Shown: piece by piece, positions 17,283 through 25,479 of the stretch | Layout of the letters: every line of letters begins with the position of its first letter | How positions within the stretch are numbered: position 1 is the stretch's first letter | From: Ruminococcaceae bacterium UBA3220 | GTDB lineage: Bacteria; Bacillota; Clostridia; Oscillospirales; Acutalibacteraceae | Reading direction: 5' to 3' | Length of the DNA stretch: 26,189 nucleotides | Assembly: GCA_002363095.1 (NCBI GenBank) | Contig: DEWC01000053.1 | Coordinates: 1-26,189 of the forward strand | The notes under the pieces: model-generated | Seen by the model: only the letters and a program-made list of their open reading frames with translations | What the model was told of the DNA's origin: nothing | The model's database searches: none | Made by a program: the position numbers and the translations under genes

Positions 17283-19409
17283 TTATCTGAAAATTGCTTC
17301 ATTATATAGTTTAAGGAAAAACTCGCCTATTTGTTGAAGCAATACGCCGACTAAAAGAACAACTGAGATAATAAGAATCATTAACAGTATTGAAACAATC
17401 GTCGTAGAAAGGAATTTGAAAAAGTCAAATTCGTGAACCTGCATTATTGCAACGCAGAGAATGAACAATGTAAAGATAGTAACCGCAGTTCCTATTCCGT
17501 CCATAATTGCGAGTCCGGAAAGAGAAAGAAATTGCGAAAGGATAACCCTTATAAATGTATATACGGTCAAAGGCAGAGTACAGTAGCATGATGCTATAAA
17601 TACATCTTTTAATCTTCCCTTACCGCCTGAAAGACATGCTGTCAACCAGTTTGCAACCGACCAAAGGACAATAAGTCCCGCGGTACTCAAAATGGTATAG
17701 AAGGTGTTATATGTTCTCGGGTCGCTGCGCAGGAAAAGGAAACCCGAAACGGTCTGATTAAGGAGATTTGCCAAATAGTAGAGAATTAGTAATACAAAGG
17801 CAATTTTCAGCGAACCCATATCCTTATACCGTATCTCTTCGAAAGAACTGAACGGATGAGAAACGGTTTCAAAAGCAAGTTTAAGCTTTCGGTTTTTGAT
17901 AAGGACTATGCCCTTCTTTTTCTTAACAACAGAGAAAACAATCAATCCTACTATAACTGCCAGAGAAACGGTGAATATCCATACGAAATTTTTAGAAAGG
18001 GATTTTCCGAAAACAACCTTCCATGCCAAATCGTAGGTCGTATAATCCAATCCGATTTTTGCATATTCGAGGGCTTTTTCATATTCGCCGTTTGTATAGC
18101 AGGCAATGGCTAATCCGCGATAAGCAAGCTGACAGGAGGAGTCCATTTTTAAGACTTTCTCCCAAACGGGACGCGCCTTATCATATTCACCCTTGAGGTG
18201 ATACTTCTGCGCCTTCATAAGCAGTTTCCCGTATTCGGTGCAGGTGAATACAGTAATGCAGTTGTTGTCAAAATCAAGCACCAAAACATCGTCGCCGTGA
18301 ATTGACAGAGATCTTGCGGCATCAAAAATACCGAGACGCTTTGAACGGTCATAACCGCCGCCGAAGCCGCCTAACATATTGCACTCATTATCATATATGT
18401 AAATAAGACCGTGCATACTGTCAAGAGCGTAAATGAAATCGTCCTTGGTAACATCTATCGAAATGATATTCTGAGGCTTGCTTTGCCCGAATTTTTTTAT
18501 TACCTTTTCTTCAACAAAGTTTACCGAACTTGAGGTTGTGGAAACACCGCGGGTGTCGCGTTTATAGAGAATGTCCTGACCGCCGGGGGAAAGTTTTCTT
18601 ATCTGCCCGGTACCGTTTGTATCCGCCTCGGTTTTACCGGTACAGGTGACCATATATCCCTTGGAATCAAGCGCCAAATCAACAAACGCATCGGGTACTT
18701 CTCTTATGCTCTTTGCTCTCTTAGCATCATTTTTGGTGATTTTATCCCAAACGAAAGCTATGGTGTCAAGAGCGGAAGCTTTAACATTATTCGCGCCGAA
18801 AAAACCTATGAATTCCCCGTCCGGGTTATAAGAAAGGGCGCCGTAATATGTACCGAGACTTAAAATATACAAAAATCCGCGCGCGTCTTTAATTGTTTTT
18901 GTAGGCTGGAAAAGGAAATCCTCCGGAATAAGGCTTGAATCCGGCTTTTCGAATACTTTTATCAATTTACCGTCTTTATCAGCCATCAACATCCTGAAGT
19001 TTTCGGTATCACAAACATAGATATTGGAATCGGAATCAACATAAATTCCTCTCGCATCGGAAAAATATTCCTTTTCGCCGCTGCTGTTTATGATTTCAAT
19101 GTTCTTATAAAAAGTATAGTCTTCATTCAAAACAACAATTGTTGAAAACGACCCGCCGTATAAAACATATACCTTCCCGTCATCCCCGGAACAGACATCT
19201 GCCATTTTATAGGAGTTATCTTCAACGCCGAGAAAAGCCGCATCCATCACTATTGATGAAGTATACATTTCAGCGGATAAAACGGGTACGATTTTTCCGT
19301 CAGCCTGATCGATATGAGTGAATGAATCGGTAGGCGCCGCCAAGACGGAAACAGAAAGACCGATTGTCAAAACTAAAACTATACAAATGATTGATAACAA
19401 TCTTTTCAA
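17283..19409 (-). CDS. Beta-propeller / TPR / Yip1 membrane protein
   Basis: 708 residues from the TTG at 19409, chosen because GGACGGAG stands 6 nt before it and the product then begins MKRLLSIICIVLVL, a compact signal peptide. An ATG at 19430, overlapping the previous stop as TAATG, would add seven residues but has no ribosome site. Residues about 40-390 contain NHL/propeller-type repeats (GKVYVLYGG, SNIYVCDTENFRM, GFLYILSLG, DFIYALDSMHGLIYIYD, DDVLVLDFDNNCITVF). About 395-450 are TPR helices (KGEYDKARPVWEKVLKM, TNGEYEKALEYAKIGLDY). One membrane helix lies near 480. About 525-705 form a Yip1-type domain with five membrane helices. The propeller and TPRs should lie outside the cell. Function is not known; the place between transporter genes suggests assembly or sensing in glycan uptake. 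Confidence 0.85.
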   Translation of the reverse strand: MKRLLSIICIVLVLTIGLSVSVLAAPTDSFTHIDQADGKIVPVLSAEMYTSSIVMDAAFLGVEDNSYKMADVCSGDDGKVYVLYGGSFSTIVVLNEDYTFYKNIEIINSSGEKEYFSDARGIYVDSDSNIYVCDTENFRMLMADKDGKLIKVFEKPDSSLIPEDFLFQPTKTIKDARGFLYILSLGTYYGALSYNPDGEFIGFFGANNVKASALDTIAFVWDKITKNDAKRAKSIREVPDAFVDLALDSKGYMVTCTGKTEADTNGTGQIRKLSPGGQDILYKRDTRGVSTTSSSVNFVEEKVIKKFGQSKPQNIISIDVTKDDFIYALDSMHGLIYIYDNECNMLGGFGGGYDRSKRLGIFDAARSLSIHGDDVLVLDFDNNCITVFTCTEYGKLLMKAQKYHLKGEYDKARPVWEKVLKMDSSCQLAYRGLAIACYTNGEYEKALEYAKIGLDYTTYDLAWKVVFGKSLSKNFVWIFTVSLAVIVGLIVFSVVKKKKGIVLIKNRKLKLAFETVSHPFSSFEEIRYKDMGSLKIAFVLLILYYLANLLNQTVSGFLFLRSDPRTYNTFYTILSTAGLIVLWSVANWLTACLSGGKGRLKDVFIASCYCTLPLTVYTFIRVILSQFLSLSGLAIMDGIGTAVTIFTLFILCVAIMQVHEFDFFKFLSTTIVSILLMILIISVVLLVGVLLQQIGEFFLKLYNEAIFR

Positions 19410-19420
19410 ATTAATCTCCG
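19407..19420 (-). promoter_or_regulatory. Ribosome binding site deciding a TTG start
   Basis: GGACGGAG followed by ATTAAT and TTG. It is the only good ribosome site near this start, and it lies inside the first codons of the longer ATG reading, which makes the shorter protein more likely. Confidence 0.6.
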
Positions 19421-19429
19421 TCCTTTGCA

Positions 19430-20323
19430 TTATTCTTTGATACCCGATGTGCTCATGGTTTCCATAACATTACTTTGGGAAATCAAGAATACAAGTATCG
19501 GTGGTATCATTAGTATAACCGTAACAGCCATCGCACTACCGGATCGCGCAATACCTCCGGCGGAAATAGAACTCATAACCTGCGGCAGAGTTTTAAGCTG
19601 CTCGCTGAAAATGGTACCCTGCGGGATGATTGTCCACATTTCCTGGAATGAAAGCAAAAGCATTGTCATCCATGCGGGTTTTAGTATAGGCATTATAACG
19701 CTTATATACATTTTTATTACGCCGGCGCCGTCAATACGCGCGGCTTCCATCAAAGCGTCCGGTACCGAAGCGTCCATATACTGCTTCATAAGGAAGCATC
19801 CCGTAGCGCTCGGTATGGCGGGGAGGATATAAACCCAATATGTATCAATCAAATGAAGCTTTGTATAAATGTAATACCTCGGAATGGCAAGGGTTATTGA
19901 GTTATACAAAAGCATTATCTGAACTATCCAGAAAAGCGCTTCTTTGCCTTTTACCTTAGATTTTGAAAAGGTAAACGCCGCGAGCGACGCCGCAAAGATA
20001 TGCAAAAGAGTTCCCGCAACGGCAACAAATATACTGTTGAAAAAATATCTTGAAATCGGAACCTGAATTTTGCTCAACAGCGAAGGCAACGCCAAATAGT
20101 TAGAGAAGGTAGGTCTTTTTACAAAGAACTGAGGTGGGAAAATAAGCAACTCGTCAAGCGGTTTGAAGGATGTTACGATACAGTAGATAAGCGGAAGAAC
20201 CGTAAACGCGCCCGCTAAAAAGAGGATGCCGAAATATACGACATTGCCGGCGGTTGACCTTGTGTAACGGCGGTATTGAGGGGTCGATTTTTTCTGAAAC
20301 GGTTTGTTTTTAAATAGCTTCAT
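19430..20323 (-). CDS. CUT1 sugar ABC transporter permease, MalG type
   Basis: 297 residues from the ATG at 20323, with AGGAGG 8 nt upstream in a 13-nt gap after the previous stop; an in-frame start at 20359 would overlap that gene. After a basic tail it has about six membrane helices. GAFTVLPLIYCIVTSFKP is the MalG-type first segment, and MEAARIDGAGVIKMYISVIMP is the EAA loop that meets the ATPase. It ends METMSTSGIKE, the usual MalG ending (S/T-x-G-[IV]-K). It directly follows the MalF-type gene at 20337-21260, the standard pair order, so these two very likely form one channel with the 967-residue binding protein. Confidence 0.94.
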   Translation of the reverse strand: MKLFKNKPFQKKSTPQYRRYTRSTAGNVVYFGILFLAGAFTVLPLIYCIVTSFKPLDELLIFPPQFFVKRPTFSNYLALPSLLSKIQVPISRYFFNSIFVAVAGTLLHIFAASLAAFTFSKSKVKGKEALFWIVQIMLLYNSITLAIPRYYIYTKLHLIDTYWVYILPAIPSATGCFLMKQYMDASVPDALMEAARIDGAGVIKMYISVIMPILKPAWMTMLLLSFQEMWTIIPQGTIFSEQLKTLPQVMSSISAGGIARSGSAMAVTVILMIPPILVFLISQSNVMETMSTSGIKE

Positions 20324-20336
20324 TTTAATCCCCTCC

Positions 20337-21260
20337 TTAACTATCGCTCTTTCCGACAAGGTTAAGCAAAGCGCCTATACCGAACCGGAAGGCAAGCACC
20401 ATAAAGAACAGGAATATCGAAAGCGCCGAAGCATATCCCATTTCATAACGTGCCGTACCGACATCGGAAATGTAAGATACAATCGTATCAACCGAATTGT
20501 TAACGCTCGGATAACCCGCCAGCGTAACGATAACGGCGCTTACAGAGAATACCGATTGAATCTGCATTACCGAACTGAACAAAAGAATACTCTTCATTGA
20601 CGGCAGTGTTACATACCAGAGCTCATGCCAACGGGTACGAACACCGTCAATCGCGGCTGCCTCATAAAGCTCCGCACTGACATTTTGCAAACCTGCGATA
20701 TTTGCAAGGAATGATACACCCATACTCATCCACAACTGAACGATAATGATAATCGTCATATTGTATTCTGTGTTCTGGAACCAGTTTATAGGCTCGGTAA
20801 TAAAGCCGAAACTTATAAGAAGGTTATTAAGGTAACCGTAGGAGTCGCCCGAGAAGAATACCTGCCAGATAAAGTATGCGTTACCTACGAGGGCGGGGGC
20901 ATAGAATATGAATGTCAGCACCACGCGAACCGCCTTCGGAAACTCGTTAATCATCCATGCCAACATAAACGAAAGCATGAAGCTTATAGGACCGGCGATG
21001 ATAGAAAATCTCAGGGTATTACCGAGCACTTTCATAAATACATCGTCGCCGGTAAACATACGGGAATAGTTTTCAAGACCTATGAAAATCGGGCTCGAAA
21101 CCATATCGTAATCAAAGAATGACAAAGTCATAGATGCCAAAACCGGCAAAATGTTAAAAAGGAAGAAGAAAAGCATGAAAGGAATCGTTATTATATAAAA
21201 CGAAATATCTTCACTTGTTGTTCTTCTGCTCTTTTTCAACTTACTTTTAGAAGACACCAT
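20337..21260 (-). CDS. CUT1 sugar ABC transporter permease, MalF type
   Basis: About 307 residues from the ATG at 21260 (GAGG 6 nt upstream). A GTG at 21272 overlaps the previous stop by four bases as GTGA and is possible but poorly supported. The N-terminus is basic (SKSKLKKSRRTT), then YIITIPFMLFFFLFNILPVLASM opens the MalF-type core, with SFFDYDM and FIGLENYSRM after it. The EAA loop is YEAAAIDGVRTRWHELWYVTLP. About six membrane helices are present. The partner is the MalG-type gene immediately downstream and the binding protein immediately upstream. Confidence 0.94.
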   Translation of the reverse strand: MVSSKSKLKKSRRTTSEDISFYIITIPFMLFFFLFNILPVLASMTLSFFDYDMVSSPIFIGLENYSRMFTGDDVFMKVLGNTLRFSIIAGPISFMLSFMLAWMINEFPKAVRVVLTFIFYAPALVGNAYFIWQVFFSGDSYGYLNNLLISFGFITEPINWFQNTEYNMTIIIIVQLWMSMGVSFLANIAGLQNVSAELYEAAAIDGVRTRWHELWYVTLPSMKSILLFSSVMQIQSVFSVSAVIVTLAGYPSVNNSVDTIVSYISDVGTARYEMGYASALSIFLFFMVLAFRFGIGALLNLVGKSDS

Positions 21261-21268
21261 TTTTCCCC

Positions 21269-24172
21269 TCACCTTTTATCTCTGTTTTCATATTGTTTCC
21301 ACTTGCGTGCAATTTCCTGATCCGCTTCTTCTGCATATTTAAGCAATGTATCCTTCGGGTTCTGGTTGTTTTCAACAACGTTCCAGAATGCCTGATATAC
21401 AGAACGCGATACATAGTAGCTTCCCGGGAATTCGGAAATTTCTTTAGTATTGTTGAAGGAGCCTACAACAACATCCCTCATTTTTTCGTCCCATTCCATC
21501 GCTTCAAAAGCATTGCGGTTAGAGACGCTTACACGACCGGTAGGTCCTAAAATCGACTCGACCTCGCGAGAATAAGCAAGCTGTGTTTCGGAGCTTACCC
21601 ACCACTTAAGGAACTTCCACGCGGCGTCCCTGTTAGTGTCGGGCAGTTTAAGTATGCAACATGCGCTTCCGCCGCCGGATGTCGTATGGTCTATCGTTCC
21701 GTCTTCGCGGAGTGTTCCGGGAACCGGAGCAACATTCCAAAGTCCGTCAATTTCCGGAGCAGCGGCTTTAAGCGTTGTGTAAAGAGTATAGGTGGAAATA
21801 CCTATCGGACATGTACCGGTTCTGAAACGGTTGTAGAAATCCAGTGTACGAGGCAGTTTCAGATTTGAGTACATATCGGTCCACTCGTTAAAGCATACGA
21901 CTACATCCGAGTCTTTGAGGTTTGTAGCTCTTCCGTCCTCTTTATAGATTTTAAGTCCGCGCTGTAAAAGAAGGCTCGGGAAAAGGTTAATACTTCCGAT
22001 ACCGATGTTTGCCTGCGCAACGCTTGTCGCGGTGTTGTTTGGCAACCATGCGGTAAGGTTATTTCTTGCAAGAAGTTTAACATCTTCCTGGAAATCATCC
22101 CATGTAAAGTTATCCCATGTAAATCCTTCGGTGGACTCAGGAATCTTTATTCCCATTTTACTGAGAATATCGGTTCTATAGAACATCATATAGAACTGCT
22201 GAGTATCGGGCAAAGCATAAAGATCGCCTTTATACCAGTACGGCTGGTCCGCGCCTTCGTGGAAATTAGCAATAACATCTTTATATCCCGGCATATCACT
22301 CAGCGAATACAACATCCCTCGCATTGCCAGATTTACAGGCTCGGAGCGTGATGTCTGAACGAGGCAATCGGGTCCCTTTCCGGACAGGACTGCCTGAACA
22401 ACCGAAGCATTAACAAGCTGAACATTAACATTTATGTTTTCCTTGTCGGAGAAATTGCTTTGAATCAAAGCATTTAAAACCTGCGCCTGGTCACGACCCC
22501 AGTTAACCCACAAGGTTATGGATTCCTTGTTGCCGGATGTGTTTGAAATATTGTTATAATCCTGAGTAAAAGATACTAAGAATTTTTGAACGGAAAAACC
22601 GAACCTCTTGAAAAATCCCGCATTGCTAAAGGGATGCTCTTCGCCGGGTGCGGTTAATGAGATTTTATCCAAATCGAGAGGCATACTGCTCATTTCGGAA
22701 AGGACCGAAGCCAATGAAGTATACTTCGAATAATATTCGCTCTTATATCTGTGCGCCGTGTAGCGGTTATCGTGCATCAACTGGCAAATCTGACGCATAT
22801 TGTTGATTATCGAAACATAAGAACCGCTTTTTTCACCGGTTGTCTCCTGAAGCAATTTGCTGGTTTTTGACAACAAAGAGGTTATATCCTCCAGGCGGTC
22901 TTTCATATCGCTGATTTGCGAGAACAAATCATAATCGCGATATATATCGACCGTTTCTCCGGTAATCATCGTAATATCTACATAAAGCTCACCGATTTTG
23001 GTATTTGCTTCTTTAAGATAATCTCTTGCTTTTTCAACATCGCCCGGTACAACGGTCAAAGAGATTTCATGCTTGCCCTTTTCAAGTTTGAAAAGATACG
23101 GATTTTCGTTTTTATCGGCAAAGAATTCTTGACGCCAGTCATATGAATATTTAAATCCGATATCTGCGGCCTCGGCGAACGGAATCTCGCCGTCTATCTT
23201 CAAACTTCTGTAAACCTTTGAACCGATAACCGAACCCTGACGGTAAGAAAAACCCAGCTGATAGTATCCGTCTTTGGGAACCTCAATATCCCATACAAGT
23301 GTCTGGCCGGGAGTTTTCCAGTTGCCGCCGCCTATATAGTTAACCATGGTCTTGTAAGCGTCATTCGGTGTAACATCAAGGGTTGAATTGTCGGTTTTAC
23401 CGGCAAGCCAGCTTGTGGTCTTTTTGGTAGCGGTTTCAGCCTCGATTACTATGCCGTCGCCGTTATAATAGCCCGACTTTCCGCTCGGCTTTTCATATTT
23501 CGGCAAAGTTTTCTTATTGGCAAAAACAGCCTTTTCGATTTCAAATTCACCGACAATGGAACTAACAGTAACGGTATGGGCACCCGCCGTGAGATAAATA
23601 TAATAATCATCGGCGCTCCATTTTGTAATATCCTTTAAGGTATCAAAATAGAAATCGTCGGTTGGTATCTGTTTAGGGGCGAACTGATTTCCGAGCCCGT
23701 CCTGACGGTACGCCTTGTTACCGTCTTCAAGCTGATTGACATAAATACACGCCAGGGAGAATTTCTTAGCCTCATTAAACGGGAAAGCACCGTCAATTTT
23801 CAAAGAAAATGTTAGATTATCGTCGTTTAAAACGGCTCTCTCTTTTTTTAGGTATTTATAACTGAAACCGATGTTGTAAAATCCATCCTCAGAAACATTT
23901 ACGGTAAACGAGGCTCCGCCGGATGTTACCTTTACGGGAGATGAAATATCAGCTGTGATTTCATTCCCGGTTGATGACGGTTTACCCTTGTTGGCCTCCT
24001 GATACTTTATGTACGAATTTTCCGATGTGTCATCCGGGGTAAAGCCGGAAGGATCGGCAAGATCGGTCGTGTCGACCGGTTCATCGGCAGACGCGGGTAT
24101 AACGGCTATCATAAATATAAAAACCGCCGCGAGCAATACCGAAACGAGTTTCGAAAAAGAGCTTTTCATCAT
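21269..24172 (-). CDS. Family 1 solute-binding protein fused to two carbohydrate-binding-like domains
   Basis: 967 residues, about twice the usual length. The signal peptide ends VIPASADEP and has no lipobox Cys, unlike most Gram-positive binding proteins. Two similar beta-sandwich domains follow: about 50-215 (FTVNVSEDGFYNIGFSYKYL, LKIDGAFPFNEA, YLTAGAHTVTVSSI) and about 230-395 (GIVIEAETATKK, IEVPKDGYYQLGFSYRQG, LKIDGEIPFAEA, KLEKGKHEISLTVV). Both resemble CBM6/35-type modules. Residues about 405-510 are helical, probably coiled coil (ISDMKDRLEDITSLLSKTSK). From about 545 comes the SBP_bac_1 fold (ESITLWVNWGRDQAQVLNAL, AVLSGKGPDCLVQ, GDLYALPDTQQFYMMFYRTD, AAWKFLKWW). It probably catches long oligosaccharides and hands them to the MalF/MalG pair encoded next. 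How it stays on the cell is unclear. GAGG precedes the ATG. Confidence 0.92.
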   Translation of the reverse strand: MMKSSFSKLVSVLLAAVFIFMIAVIPASADEPVDTTDLADPSGFTPDDTSENSYIKYQEANKGKPSSTGNEITADISSPVKVTSGGASFTVNVSEDGFYNIGFSYKYLKKERAVLNDDNLTFSLKIDGAFPFNEAKKFSLACIYVNQLEDGNKAYRQDGLGNQFAPKQIPTDDFYFDTLKDITKWSADDYYIYLTAGAHTVTVSSIVGEFEIEKAVFANKKTLPKYEKPSGKSGYYNGDGIVIEAETATKKTTSWLAGKTDNSTLDVTPNDAYKTMVNYIGGGNWKTPGQTLVWDIEVPKDGYYQLGFSYRQGSVIGSKVYRSLKIDGEIPFAEAADIGFKYSYDWRQEFFADKNENPYLFKLEKGKHEISLTVVPGDVEKARDYLKEANTKIGELYVDITMITGETVDIYRDYDLFSQISDMKDRLEDITSLLSKTSKLLQETTGEKSGSYVSIINNMRQICQLMHDNRYTAHRYKSEYYSKYTSLASVLSEMSSMPLDLDKISLTAPGEEHPFSNAGFFKRFGFSVQKFLVSFTQDYNNISNTSGNKESITLWVNWGRDQAQVLNALIQSNFSDKENINVNVQLVNASVVQAVLSGKGPDCLVQTSRSEPVNLAMRGMLYSLSDMPGYKDVIANFHEGADQPYWYKGDLYALPDTQQFYMMFYRTDILSKMGIKIPESTEGFTWDNFTWDDFQEDVKLLARNNLTAWLPNNTATSVAQANIGIGSINLFPSLLLQRGLKIYKEDGRATNLKDSDVVVCFNEWTDMYSNLKLPRTLDFYNRFRTGTCPIGISTYTLYTTLKAAAPEIDGLWNVAPVPGTLREDGTIDHTTSGGGSACCILKLPDTNRDAAWKFLKWWVSSETQLAYSREVESILGPTGRVSVSNRNAFEAMEWDEKMRDVVVGSFNNTKEISEFPGSYYVSRSVYQAFWNVVENNQNPKDTLLKYAEEADQEIARKWKQYENRDKR

Positions 24173-24233
24173 TTATACCTCAAATCTCAAGCGTAATATA
24201 TGGACGCATATTTGCAGTAACTGTATCCCGGAA

Positions 24234-25178
24234 TTAACCAACTATACCGCTCGTCGCGATACTTTGAACGAATTTGCGCTGCAATAACAGGAAGTAAATC
24301 AGCAAGGGGACAATAGCGATAAAACAACTCGTTAAAAGCAAAGCGCCTTCATTCAGTGTGTATTTTGAGCTCAATCCCGACAGGTACGACGAGAAGTTGG
24401 CAAGTCTGACGCTGAGGGGGAAATTCTTGGATAAGTAAATTTGAGATTGATAATAATCGTTGTAGTACCATACTACCGAAAATACCAAAACGGTTACGGT
24501 TGCCGAACCCGATGACGGTAAAACTATTCTGAAGAATGTTTTCAACGGTCCTGCACCGTCAACCCATGCCGCCTCTTCAAGTTCCTTAGGCAAGCCTTTA
24601 AAGAACTGAGTATATATGTATATGAACAATCCGTTTTTAAGACCCGTGCCCAATAATGCAGGGAGCCAGAATACAAGCGGCGTATCAATAAGGTTAGGGC
24701 GAATATAGTATCCGGAAATATTTTCAAGCAACTTAAGTATCCCCAAGACATCGAAATGACGGAAACTGTCATATGTCGCAATCATTATCATCGGGTCGGG
24801 GATAAGAATCATAAGTATCATAACGCCGAGCAATAACTTTTTACCCATAAAGTTAAACCTTGCCAAACCGTATCCGACAAGCGCACAGCTTAGGAATGAT
24901 ATCAAAGCGGCAACAATCATATTAACAAAAGTGCTTATTAACACATTCTTATAGTCGAGCACCTGCGTTGCGCCGATAAAATTGACCGCGGAAAACTTTT
25001 TCGGTATCCACTCGACCGTAGGGTCAATCCAATCCTTTGCAGATTTTACCGAGTTCACAGCCATAAATATAAAAGGATACAAGACTATGTAGGCAAAGCC
25101 GATTAAAACCAGCCATCTTGAAATGTTCGCGACAACTTGAGCACCGGTTTTTTTCAACTTATACTTGTTAAATGTCAC
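24234..25178 (-). CDS. CUT1 sugar ABC transporter permease, MalG type (first gene of operon 2)
   Basis: 314 residues from the GTG at 25178, chosen because AGGTGGG stands 6 nt upstream; the frame runs open farther up but without a ribosome site. The N-terminus is basic (NKYKLKKTG), then IGFAYIVLYPFIFMAVNSVKS, the MalG-type first segment with periplasmic entry. The EAA loop is EEAAWVDGAGPLKTFFRIVLP. The product ends QSIATSGIVG, the usual MalG ending. No MalF gene is beside it; the only unpaired MalF-type gene is the last one of the operon (14158-15063). A 61-nt gap separates it from the binding-protein gene. Confidence 0.94.
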   Translation of the reverse strand: MTFNKYKLKKTGAQVVANISRWLVLIGFAYIVLYPFIFMAVNSVKSAKDWIDPTVEWIPKKFSAVNFIGATQVLDYKNVLISTFVNMIVAALISFLSCALVGYGLARFNFMGKKLLLGVMILMILIPDPMIMIATYDSFRHFDVLGILKLLENISGYYIRPNLIDTPLVFWLPALLGTGLKNGLFIYIYTQFFKGLPKELEEAAWVDGAGPLKTFFRIVLPSSGSATVTVLVFSVVWYYNDYYQSQIYLSKNFPLSVRLANFSSYLSGLSSKYTLNEGALLLTSCFIAIVPLLIYFLLLQRKFVQSIATSGIVG

Positions 25179-25221
25179 TTTAATCCCACCTAAAAAAATA
25201 ATCAACAAATCAGGAAACAAC

Positions 25222-25255
25222 AAACGCCGCAAACCGTGAGGCAAGCGACGCGTTT
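25222..25255 (-). other. GC-rich leader stem-loop of operon 2
   Basis: On the plus strand AAACGCCGC (25222-25230) pairs with GCGACGCGTTT (25245-25255), nine pairs with a 2-nt bulge and a 14-nt loop. It lies about 45 nt before the GTG start. It may alternate with the upstream hairpin or set message stability. Confidence 0.45.
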
Positions 25256-25276
25256 AACACAATAAGATATGAAGCC

Positions 25277-25306
25277 CAAAAAACAAACAAACCGTTTTAC
25301 GATTTG
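25277..25306 (-). terminator. Possible leader attenuator of operon 2
   Basis: On the minus strand CAAATCGT pairs with ACGGTTTG (8 bp, one G-U) around AAA and is followed by TTTGTTTTTT (25287-25278). It starts about 60-65 nt after the presumed start of transcription. The stem is AT-rich, so it would be weak, leaving partial read-through. Confidence 0.4.
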
Positions 25307-25375
25307 CGATTTCTGCAGCATCATATCAAATTATATAACTATTTGCTATTGCCCCTAAAAATATTTGTTGAAATT

Positions 25376-25404
25376 ATTATATTATAAAACCGCAAATAAG
25401 TAAA
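25376..25404 (-). promoter_or_regulatory. Sigma-A promoter of operon 2
   Basis: Minus strand TTTACT (25404-25399), 17-nt spacer, TATAAT (25381-25376), with an overlapping upstream TATAAT. The start region AATTTCAACAAATAT nearly matches operon 1. The leader to the GTG is about 190 nt. Confidence 0.75.
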
Positions 25405-25409
25405 TCTGT

Positions 25410-25440
25410 TTTTAGGTATTAAAGTTTAGGTTTTCGGCAA
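25410..25440 (-). promoter_or_regulatory. Predicted AraC-type operator of operon 2 (two direct repeats)
   Basis: Read on the plus strand, TTTTAGGTAT (25410-25419) and TTTTCGGCAA (25431-25440) are direct repeats 21 nt apart. The proximal copy ends 5 nt from the -35 box, exactly as in operon 1 (13026-13056). The order of the A and C variants is swapped between the operons. Confidence 0.7.
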
Positions 25441-25479
25441 AAGCATTGGTGAATAGTAATAATTTTTTTGAAATATTTT

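Larger units (their letters stand above)
25179..25479 (-). other. Leader and promoter region of operon 2
   Basis: 301 nt without a gene. It holds the operator pair, the promoter and two stem-loops, listed separately. No clear terminator for the phosphopantetheinyl transferase gene ending at 25480 is visible, so read-through into operon 2 cannot be excluded. No known riboswitch or leader peptide was recognised. Confidence 0.7.

Noticed and set aside
24234..25244. Longer start for the first permease at 25244
   Set aside because: The frame stays open but the TTG there has no ribosome site and lies in the leader stem-loop; the GTG at 25178 follows AGGTGGG at good spacing.
25179..25375. Riboswitch or T-box in the long operon 2 leader
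   Set aside because: I could not find the conserved blocks of any known class; only two simple stem-loops are visible.
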